Part shown: positions 56,671 through 64,000 of the stretch, piece by piece | Layout: the number at the start of each line of letters is the position of its first letter | Numbering within the stretch: position 1 is the stretch's first letter | Assembly: GCA_004764695.1 (NCBI GenBank) | Contig: SMSO01000006.1 | Span: forward strand, 224,359-288,358 | Direction: 5' to 3' | From: Schizochytrium sp. TIO01 | Taxonomy: Eukaryota > Sar > Bigyra > Thraustochytrida > Thraustochytriidae | DNA length: 64,000 bases | Notes under the pieces: generated by a model | What the model saw: only the letters and a program-made list of their open reading frames with translations | What the model was told of the DNA's origin: nothing | The model's database searches: none | Position numbers and translations under genes: made by a program

Positions 56671-56851
56671 AAAATAGAATGAGTTTGTAAAAAACATTTT
56701 AAAAAAAATTAAAATCTCTCCTTTCTGAAAATAAGACAACATAAAATACCAAATCATTTAAAAGAAGGAGGCCTAATCAACCGCTAGTCCATATACGCAG
56801 GCACTGCTAGAAGAAGACCATAGCTAGTATTAGCCTCAGTCAAAACAAACT

Positions 56852-56910
56852 GAGAAAGAGAAAGAAAGAAAGAAAGAAAGAAAAAAAGAAAGAAAGAGAG
56901 AAAGAGAAAA
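56852..56910. repeat. (GAAA)n microsatellite
   Basis: GAAA units mixed with GAGA. Like other tracts in this island it is pure purine on the plus strand. Confidence 0.9.
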
Positions 56911-57315
56911 ACGCAATGGTGCCTATCTATATCCACAGGTAAGTGACTCAATCTTCGTTCGATCGTGAGGTCATACGTACGTCATTGCCACGTTCAGCCT
57001 GCGCCGCAGCAAGCAAGAAGGCCGGCAAGCCGTCTGCTCTGCCGTGTGCACCCGTCTGCGCGGCGCTCCTCGCAGCCTGCTTCCCGCCACTCCTCTCCCT
57101 CCGCCTCGACGACGATGCTGATCCGTTCGCTCTCTTCTCAGCTCAATCCGGTTTTCTCTTCATCAATCAGCGCCCTCCTCTGGCAACCTGCGGTACCCTC
57201 CAGCTAGCGTTTTCTCTACCCTCCGCGTATTTTATTCGCTCCCTGCCGTCTCCCTCACAACGCTGCAGGGAAACAAACTCAAAAAGAAAGATTTAAAACA
57301 GCAGACGTGTGACAA

Positions 57316-57317
57316 CA

Positions 57318-57353
<36 letters not shown>

Positions 57354-57408
57354 AACAGACAAACACAAAGAGAGAAAGGGAGAGAAAGAAAGTAAATGAG
57401 AAAGAAAG
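57316..57408. repeat. (AAAG)n polypurine tract
   Basis: Ten clean AAAG units (57316-57355) followed by degenerate AG-rich sequence. Confidence 0.9.
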
Positions 57409-57666
57409 AACAAATGACTGACCTGTATGTATGTATGCTTTATCTTCATACGCTTGCTTACTTACGTAGGTCAGCGCCGCTGACTCATAAAAGGCCTTCG
57501 CGAGTTTCCCGAAGAGAGCAGCATAGCGGCACATAGGCGGCTCTAGGCTCGAGGAGGCGCTGCTGCTTTGGTATTATCCATCTCTACTTATGGTGGATAC
57601 GGATGAAAATGAAAATTAAAATTAAAAGGAAAATGAAAAGGAAAGAATGACGGAGCTCTCTCTCTA

Positions 57667-57720
57667 TCAATGAATCAATGAATCAATGAATCAATCTATC
57701 TATCTATCTATCTATCTATA
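57667..57720. repeat. (TGAATCAA)n then (TCTA)n
   Basis: Octamer units to 57694 pass directly into TCTA units. Confidence 0.88.
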
Positions 57721-57866
57721 GGTAGCTGGTTTCTCGCTTCTTTCCGGTACGAGTTGAGTGAGTGCATGGCCTACCTCGATATAATGCGATAGAAGGTCTG
57801 CGAAGAGCATCGCTCACGCTGGAAGGCGACGATGGTCGATGGTGAAACTGATAGATCGTTGGGCAG

Positions 57867-57957
57867 GTTTTGTTTGCTTGTTTGTATTTGTTTGTTTATA
57901 TTTGTTTGTTTGTATTTGTTTGTTTGTATTTGTTTGTTTGTTTGTTTGTTTGTTTGG
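57867..57957. repeat. (TTTG)n array with TTTGTA interruptions
   Basis: A higher-order pattern in which two to four TTTG units alternate with TA-containing units, over about 90 bases. Confidence 0.9.
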
Positions 57958-58028
57958 AAAAGGTAACAAATCGAGGTAGATAGCGAATGTATGGGGAACA
58001 AATAGATAGAAAGGGGAAAGAGAAGAGG

Positions 58029-58107
58029 CTTTTCTTTCTTTCTTTGTTTCTTTGTTTCTTTCTTTGTTTTTTTCTTTGAGCCAAGAAGAGAGAGAGAGAG
58101 AGAGAGA
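58029..58107. repeat. (CTTT)n/(GTTT)n and (AG)n tracts
   Basis: Pyrimidine-rich CTTT and GTTT units at 58029-58079, then ten AG units at 58088-58107, within 350 bases of the dehydrogenase start codon. Confidence 0.85.
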
Positions 58108-58374
58108 AAACAAACGATGAGTTGATCGTCGATGGACTGGTAGGTGGAGCAGTAGGTGGAGCAGTAGATGGATGATGAGTAAAATAGGTAGATAGATAGT
58201 TAGTTAGTTAGTTGTAGGATAGATATTTAGAAAAAAAGAAAAGAGAAGGAGGATAGTAAGAAGGAGAAGGAGAAAGAAGATGATGACTGCGGCAACAAAC
58301 CCGATTGCGGATCGCTCTACGCGGTGCTCCTTTCTCTGTCCTCGCTTTCCGCTTCCCGCTCGCTCTTTGTCACG

Positions 58375-59886
58375 ATGCTCGCAGCTTCTCGCGTGAGCAG
58401 CTCCATCGGCGCCAGCGCCCCCCGCCTTCGCGTCCTCGGCGTTCGCGGCGTTCGCGCCTTCTCCGCCGCCGCGGATGAGGAATTCGATGTGGTCTTCGTC
58501 GGCGGTGGTCCCGGTGGCTACTACGGCGCCATCAAGGCTTCCCAGCTCGGCCTCAAGGCCGCCTGTGTTGAGGGCCGCGGAAAGCTCGGTGGCACCTGCC
58601 TGAACGTGGGCTGCATTCCCTCCAAGGCTCTTCTCGAGTCCTCTCACCACTACCACATGGCCAAGCACGACTTCGCCGAGCACGGTATCTCCATCAAGGA
58701 TATCTCCATCAGCCTCGACACTCTCATGGAGAAGAAGCGTGATGTCGTTGAGGGTCTCACCAGCGGTATTGAGGGTCTCTTCAAGAAGAACAAGACCACC
58801 TACGTTAAGGGCTGGGGTAAGATCATCAGCGCCAACGAGGTCTCCGTCGCACTCGCTGACGGCGGCAACCAGACCGTCAAGGCCAAGAACATTGTCATCG
58901 CCACCGGATCTGAGCCCACCCCTCTCCCCCCCTGCCCTGTGGACAACGAGAAGAAGCGCATCGTTGACTCCACTGGCTGCCTCGAGCTTGAGTCCATCCC
59001 CGAGAAGATGATCGTCGTTGGTGGTGGTGTCATTGGTCTCGAAATGGCCTCTGTTTGGTCCCGCCTCGGATCTGAGGTCACCGTTGTTGAGTTCATGGAC
59101 TCCCTCTGCCCCGGCATGGACGCTGAGCTCATTAAGACCTTCCAGCGCACCCTCCAGAAGCAGGGCATCAACTTCAAGCTCAAGACCAAGGTGACTGGCA
59201 CTGAGGTGACTGACAACGGCGTCAAGGTGACCATGGAGCCCAGCAAGGGTGGTGACGCCGAGACCATCGAGACCAACGTTGTGCTTGTGGCCACTGGACG
59301 CCGCCCGTACACCAAGGGTCTCGGCCTCGAGGAGCTTGGCATTGCTGTTGACAAGGCTGGACGCGTTGAGGTCGATGACCACTTCCGCACCAACATCCCT
59401 TCCATCTACGCTGGAGGTGATGTCATCAAGGGACCCATGCTTGCACACAAGGCTGAGCACGACTGCTCTGCTATCGCTGAGATCCTCTCTGGTAAGGCAG
59501 GACACGTCAACTACGATACCGTGCCCGGCGTCATCTACACTAGCCCCGAGGTTGCTGCCGTGGGCGCCACCGAGGAGCAGCTCAAGGCACAGGGCATTAA
59601 GTACAAGAAGGGCAAGTTCAACTACATGGCCAACTCTCGCGCACGCGCCATCCGTCAGACCGAGGGATTCGTCAAGTTCCTTGCCTGCAAGGAGACTGAC
59701 CGCCTTCTCGGAGCCCACATCATTGGCCCTAACGCCGGTGAGGCCATTGCTGAGGCTGTCATCGCCCTCGAGTACGGTGCCTCCTCTGAGGATCTTGCCC
59801 GTGTGTGCCACCCTCACCCCTGCCTCAGCGAGGCCATCGGCGAGACCGCCATGGCCACCGCTTTCGGCAAGCCCATCCACAGCTAA
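58375..59886 (+). CDS. DLD: Dihydrolipoamide dehydrogenase, mitochondrial
   Basis: This 503-residue flavoprotein is the E3 component that reoxidises dihydrolipoamide in the pyruvate, 2-oxoglutarate and branched-chain dehydrogenase complexes and the glycine cleavage system, passing electrons through FAD to NAD+. FAD motif GGGPGG is at 43-48, redox disulfide GGTCLNVGCIPSK has Cys75 and Cys80, NAD motif GGGVIGLE is at 216-223, the second FAD motif YAGGDV at 345-350, and the C-terminal active-site pair is His481/Glu486. That pair sits in HPHPCLSEA, where Cys replaces the usual Thr after HP. The first 33 residues are rich in Arg, Ser and Ala without acids, a typical mitochondrial presequence. The start is the first ATG, since the longer frame begins with GTG at 58324. 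The length equals the family norm. Third positions are strongly C/G, implying high expression. Confidence 0.96.
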   Translation: MLAASRVSSSIGASAPRLRVLGVRGVRAFSAAADEEFDVVFVGGGPGGYYGAIKASQLGLKAACVEGRGKLGGTCLNVGCIPSKALLESSHHYHMAKHDFAEHGISIKDISISLDTLMEKKRDVVEGLTSGIEGLFKKNKTTYVKGWGKIISANEVSVALADGGNQTVKAKNIVIATGSEPTPLPPCPVDNEKKRIVDSTGCLELESIPEKMIVVGGGVIGLEMASVWSRLGSEVTVVEFMDSLCPGMDAELIKTFQRTLQKQGINFKLKTKVTGTEVTDNGVKVTMEPSKGGDAETIETNVVLVATGRRPYTKGLGLEELGIAVDKAGRVEVDDHFRTNIPSIYAGGDVIKGPMLAHKAEHDCSAIAEILSGKAGHVNYDTVPGVIYTSPEVAAVGATEEQLKAQGIKYKKGKFNYMANSRARAIRQTEGFVKFLACKETDRLLGAHIIGPNAGEAIAEAVIALEYGASSEDLARVCHPHPCLSEAIGETAMATAFGKPIHS

Positions 59887-61068
59887 ATTTTGCACATCAT
59901 TGCTTCTTTAACCTACTTACTTACTCATTGAGCACCTGCATACTCTTCCATTGTTCTTATTCATTGTCGTTGTTGCTGTTGATGCTGTTTGCTGCTGTCT
60001 ATTTGTTTGATTCTTCTTTGTGTCACCTTCAATCTAGTGATTGATTGACCCCTTTACCTGCCCACTTCTTTCCTCTGGTGCCGCTGGTGCCGCTGCTGCT
60101 GCTGCAAGAGAGAGAGATCGTTCTTTTGCACACTCACACCACACAAATATATACAAACAATCATGTCACAAATAGATAATTATTGCTCAGCCTACGTTTG
60201 ATTTCTAGCGACAAGAACAATACTATGAGAAGCCTTTTTCCAATCCGCAAAACGTTCAACACTTTTACTTCTCTGACTCTGTCTAGACAGATTAATCACT
60301 TCAAGAAAAAACCTAACTAAATAGAATACAATTGTGACAACATGTCTTCTTCGTATCTCTTCTTTCGCGCTCCAGGACACGAAGGATCTTTAAAAGCTGG
60401 GCCTTCTGAAAGGTACATAGGTGCTTGTGTCTGGCGCTGTGACTCCCCCTTTTCCTTTAAAAAAAAATCAAATTATACAGAGCATATACAACCCAGTCGA
60501 ACCTTTTGTTATAGATCATCTTGTGATTTCACTCAAACAACTTTTCATCTTTTATTTTCAGCAACCCCCGCATATCATCATTGTCACGTCAGACCCTTCT
60601 GTGCAGGTAGGTAGAAACCTGACTACCGATACTATCAGTTTTTCGAAGATTTCGAAGATCTTTTTATAAATGTAATGGCATAGTGGGACCTTGTTTTGGG
60701 GTTTTCCTCTCTCAGAAGATATTTTCTGCTTCACTATGGTTGCTCTCTTTAAAGAGATCATGCGGATTTTGCCTCAACTTAGGTAGAGAGTCAACTTGAT
60801 CAAAGCATTGCGCATAGCTTGTGAGAATGACTTCATAGATCTACGCAGTTGGTACCTACCTACCTACCTACCTACCTACCTGCCTACCTGCCTGCCTGCC
60901 TGCCTGCCTACTATGCCTACCTAGGTTGTTGTCACCAACGTTTTGTGATTTGCTAGTGTGAGCCAAAATGCGAACTAAAGGAGGACTAACTACCAGTCAC
61001 TCAACCCAGTTCAACCCAGTGCGTTGAGGCAAGGTCGTAAACGAAGTAGAGACAGAAGTACACAAACA
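59887..61068. other. Spacer between DLD and PCD genes
   Basis: It contains the DLD 3' region, a CTGGTGCCG/CTG tract (60075-60105) followed by AG units, and an (ACCT)n array close to the next gene. No frame with a domain was seen. Confidence 0.5.
60852..60910. repeat. (TACC)n/(TGCC)n microsatellite
   Basis: About seven TACC units grade into TGCC units, 160-215 bases upstream of the pterin dehydratase start. It is the longest form of the ACCTACCT motif seen elsewhere. Confidence 0.92.
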
Positions 61069-61497
61069 ATGGAGGCATCATCAGTAGCTACCACTCCGGC
61101 ATCAGAAGCTCCTGCTAGAGGCAAGTGCTCTGGAGAAAAACTTGAAGAGGCAGAAGTCGCTGCTGGCATGACCACACTCTGCCCCTCTTGGCAGCTTGCA
61201 GGCGAAGGTACCTTGATTAAACGCGCGTTTGTTGCGAAGAACTTCGTAAAGGCTGTGGAGTGGATCAACGCTGTTGCTGTAGAGGCCGAAAAGATCAACC
61301 ACCATCCGGATTTACACCTCACAAACTACCGCGAGGTCGAAATTGTGCTGCAAACGCATTCTCAGAAGGGTCTCACAGCGGTCGACTTTGATCTTGCTCG
61401 CAATGTTGACGAGATTGCCATTGACTACAGCCCCAAATTCCTCAGAGAAAATCCCAACATCACGGCGGGTATCAAGAAGCAGGAAGAGGAGCAGTAA
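61069..61497 (+). CDS. PCBD: Pterin-4a-carbinolamine dehydratase
   Basis: This 142-residue protein dehydrates 4a-hydroxytetrahydrobiopterin so that the cofactor of aromatic amino acid hydroxylases can be recycled. The family signature is complete: E-K-I-N-H-H-P (74-80), then Tyr87, His97 and Asp106, the same spacing as in PCD/DCoH proteins. The conserved W-x-L stretch near residue 41 is also present, with FVKAVEWINAVAVEAE forming the usual helix. An N-terminal extension of about 30 residues, rich in Ser, Ala and Glu, has no clear targeting signal. The ATG at 61069 is used because the frame upstream begins with TTG. A charged tail follows the fold. The phenylalanine-hydroxylase partner is not in this window. 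Confidence 0.93.
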   Translation: MEASSVATTPASEAPARGKCSGEKLEEAEVAAGMTTLCPSWQLAGEGTLIKRAFVAKNFVKAVEWINAVAVEAEKINHHPDLHLTNYREVEIVLQTHSQKGLTAVDFDLARNVDEIAIDYSPKFLRENPNITAGIKKQEEEQ

Positions 61498-62834
61498 AGA
61501 GCGAAATTAGTCAAGTTTCGGCATAAGCTGACCAAAGATGTATAACACACATTATTCTGTCAGATAGTAATAGCCCTTCAGTAGGCCTCTCGATAAGGTT
61601 GCATTTTGATGACCTCAAGCAAGAACTGCAATAGGCTTATGCCATGCTGAAGTGCGGGACATTAACACAATTCGCCCACCTTTGGCCTTTCCATAAAACA
61701 AATGTTCTGAAAATGAAGTTCTATTTCCTATTCGGTTGAATCATGTCTAATACTTGTTGCCTGGCAGACCCTGCGCCCACTTGAGCAAGTGTGTGAAATA
61801 GACGTTAATTCTTGTGGACAATAATTGAATGAGTCAGGTTGACAGAGGCAAATTATAGTAACAAACCTGCATTGCAATGCGCCTTTCTCTCTCTTTAATC
61901 ACAGAGTTTCCCTCCGAAGATAATATAATGTCTGAAGGACAACATCTTATGAGATAAAGTTGCGCGACTTTGAACTATTCCGGGACATGTCTATTAGATC
62001 TCGGGCTTTGGGAGTCTATAAGGACACGGTAAAGAGGGAGTAGGCTACGATAGTTTGTGTATTATCATTAAGACAGATTCTCTGAGCATTTTGGTGCCAG
62101 TGATAGTTGTAGCAGCAGCGATCCTTTCTCACATCCTCGACGTCATGTAGTATCTATCTAATATAGGTTGATTTGAGCAAGAAGAAAACGATTTTGAAGA
62201 ATGCCAACAAACACTCTTTGCTTCCCAAATATTAAAATATTGCAAGGTAAGAATCACTCAATTGATACTCCACCACTCAGCACAACGTATTTCAAGATTA
62301 TATACTGCAGATGGCCCCAGACGTGGATTATCGCAACCTACTAAACATGAAACAATATCAACGAGGCAAGTAAAAGAAGTTATAAACTCAATAAAGCAGT
62401 TATAGCAGAAATGAGGATTGTTTCATACGTCGTATTGCCGAAAGAGAAATAAATCCCAGAAAGTAGGAAAAGGTTTTGGTTTGTTTTTTTGTTCTTGAAA
62501 AGACATAGTATGTGGGGATATTTCACTCCAAAGCAGTGTTGGCCAGTTAGCTGATGTCTGTTTTATTCATACACCAACAAGCAAGCAAGCAAAAAGCAGA
62601 CAGTAACAGATAATTGTTTCTCGATCAGATAGACAGATAGGCTGCTCAGCAAATAACGCGCAACTGTTGTGACATGTTCGATCGTTTTCGAGTTGCAGAC
62701 TCGCAAGAGAATAGCAGCATGGAAAAGAAGGTAGGTAGGTGATGTATGGATTGGTGATGTGTGTGTGTGCAAATTCACCGACCCACGCAAGCGAATGGTC
62801 AAAACGTGGTTAAGCAAATAAAACCTTCTCACGT
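61498..62834. other. Spacer between convergent PCD and cysteine-rich genes
   Basis: About 1.3 kb, AT-rich, with no recognisable gene. It should hold both 3' untranslated regions. Confidence 0.5.
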
Positions 62835-63605
62835 TTAGGAGCTCGTCGTGGAGCAAGATGCGCCGTCAACGCACGCTTGAACTGCCTCGTCCCAGTAGAG
62901 ACCATCAGTGCAGCTGCAGATGTCACATGTCATGGGCATGTCTGCCGGGGCAGGGTAAGAAGTGGAGCCACATACGTAGTGGTAAGTACAGTCAATGGTA
63001 CGGTTGCCAGAGCATGAGGTGTTCCAGTAAGACGAGGTGGAGTTATCAGAGAGAGAAGACGAGAGTTCACTAGATTCAAGATAGACATCGTCAGCAGAGA
63101 GGGTGAGCGTAGCGCTGGAAGAGGAGGCCCAAGAGGCTCCAGCAACGTAGTTACTGCACTTCTTCGCTGTTGCCACACAGGTGCCTGCATCAGCGTCCCA
63201 CCACTCGGCACTGGGGCAAGCACATGCATCGCAGAGCATAAATTCATTGGCGGGTTGACCACAGATGTTGTAGTAGCTGCAGTCATATGTACGGCCACCA
63301 TTGCAGGAGTCCTCCTCGGCAACACAAGAAGCCCCTGCCAGGGTAAGCTCCATGACATAGCCATCGTTACATTTGCAGTCGGTGTAGGTGCCAGAGCATT
63401 TCTTCTTTCGCTTGGCAGTACCGTTTGCACCACAGTCAGTACTGCAGAGCTTTTTGTGGCGAGAGAGCTGAAGCGTAGAAATTCCTTCACCATCTTCAAG
63501 AGCTTGCATGATTTGGCTACGCAAATGCACGGCATTTGTTACCTCGCATGCCATTGCGATAATCATGGCGAAAAGCACTGCCGCTGCTACTTGTGTCTTG
63601 GACAT
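62835..63605 (-). CDS. Secreted cysteine-rich protein with a duplicated module
   Basis: I do not recognise the family. The 256-residue protein starts with a signal peptide (Lys3 and then a hydrophobic core at about 6-19; cleavage likely near 25). A first cysteine-rich segment (54-94) has CSTDCGANG and KCNDGY-like spacing resembling EGF or thrombospondin-type folds. Two copies of a longer module follow at 100-150 and 197-251. Both share C-x-G-x-RT-x-DC-x-Y, CG, then M-x-CD-x-C-x-C, WD and a CV near the end. A serine and threonine-rich linker (156-192) with likely O-glycosylation separates them, and NTS, NRT and NST are possible N-glycosylation sites. The pattern suggests a disulfide-bonded surface or matrix protein. 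The start is an ATG. Confidence 0.8.
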   Translation of the reverse strand: MSKTQVAAAVLFAMIIAMACEVTNAVHLRSQIMQALEDGEGISTLQLSRHKKLCSTDCGANGTAKRKKKCSGTYTDCKCNDGYVMELTLAGASCVAEEDSCNGGRTYDCSYYNICGQPANEFMLCDACACPSAEWWDADAGTCVATAKKCSNYVAGASWASSSSATLTLSADDVYLESSELSSSLSDNSTSSYWNTSCSGNRTIDCTYHYVCGSTSYPAPADMPMTCDICSCTDGLYWDEAVQACVDGASCSTTSS

Positions 63606-64000
63606 TTTGCTAATGTGTTAACCTAAGTTTCCTCTTTTCTTTATCCACAGACGCAACACTTAGAAGGTCTTCTGCTAGGTTTGGTCTGTCTTCTCTCGCG
63701 ACTTTCGACGGTCAAGGGTTTTCAAGCAGATTTAATCGATTCTGGGTTTTCCTTCTTTTCGCTAGTTTTCACCGTGAAAACAGGGCTCAAAGACTTCAAG
63801 CAAGCAGCACGGTGGTGCAAAAGGGTTCTGCGCTACCGAGCGTGCGTAGAAGAGGTTCGCGGAGGTCGCTCCTGAAGCAGCCTCAGCAGCAAGCTCGCGA
63901 GGACACCGCGTGCTCAACAGTGCCAACCCGAATAAGGCTTTGATTGTTTGATGCTTTGCCTCGCGCGCGAGCGCCTTAGCCCCGTCCTAAACTCCCACTG
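63606..64000. other. Right-end flank
   Basis: Promoter side of the cysteine-rich gene. No recognisable gene; one short open frame (63681-63875) has no motif. Confidence 0.45.

Larger units (their letters stand above)
52801..58374. other. Microsatellite-rich gene desert, 5.6 kb
   Basis: Second repeat island, running up to the start of the dihydrolipoamide dehydrogenase gene. No frame with a recognisable domain was found. Frames such as 53487-53840 and 57814-58113 are made of repeats. The promoter of the next gene must lie within the right end, where 57.6-58.3 kb is almost entirely simple sequence. Confidence 0.5.

Noticed and set aside
58204-59895. 563-codon open frame on the minus strand opposite DLD
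   Set aside because: It mirrors the DLD gene and runs into simple repeats. Its composition is antisense-like, with no motif.
62930-63535. 201-codon minus-strand frame overlapping the cysteine-rich gene
   Set aside because: Out-of-frame shadow; the main frame has a signal peptide and repeated cysteine pattern.
1-64000. CRISPR arrays, insertion sequences, rRNA or viral genes
   Set aside because: All tandem repeats here are microsatellites or minisatellites without spacers. No transposase, integrase, reverse-transcriptase or capsid motif was seen.

Overview
This window looks like nuclear DNA of an intron-poor, single-celled eukaryote. The evidence is that the genes are single uninterrupted frames beginning at ATG and lie 1 to 10 kb apart. 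One product carries a mitochondrial presequence (dihydrolipoamide dehydrogenase). Six carry a C-terminal SKL peroxisome signal, and one makes phosphatidylinositol, a mainly eukaryotic lipid. The spacers are full of microsatellites. A labyrinthulomycete (thraustochytrid-like) or related protist would fit, but I infer this from gene style only and have no marker gene to prove it.

Layout. 1-2.9 kb: AT-rich, no recognised gene. 2.95-4.0 kb: a TATA-box promoter and a sulfotransferase-like membrane protein (+). 4.8-5.4 kb: phosphatidylinositol synthase (-). 7.2-32.8 kb: the main feature, six tandem paralogous acyl-CoA synthetase (AMP-binding) genes, all on the minus strand, separated by 2.1-4.4 kb of DNA with no other recognisable gene, and all ending in SKL. 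34.4-35.9 kb: a highly codon-biased ATP-grasp ligase resembling carnosine synthase-type enzymes (-). 36-45.7 kb: a gene desert dense in microsatellites. 45.7-46.9 kb: a cytochrome b5 reductase-like flavoprotein (-). 47-58.3 kb: a second desert, first AT-rich and then microsatellite-rich. 58.4-59.9 kb: mitochondrial dihydrolipoamide dehydrogenase (+). 61.1-61.5 kb: pterin-4a-carbinolamine dehydratase (+). 62.8-63.6 kb: a secreted cysteine-rich protein with a duplicated module (-).

How the genes fit together. The six synthetases are intact, carry the full set of adenylate-forming motifs and probably feed activated carboxylic acids into the peroxisome. Shared residues pair neighbours: genes 1 with 2, 3 with 4, and more loosely 5 with 6. 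This suggests growth by successive local duplication and possible division of labour by substrate. The other genes are housekeeping or lineage-specific and show no obvious functional link to the array. Several start codons were moved inward to the first ATG, because the longest open frames begin at GTG or TTG.
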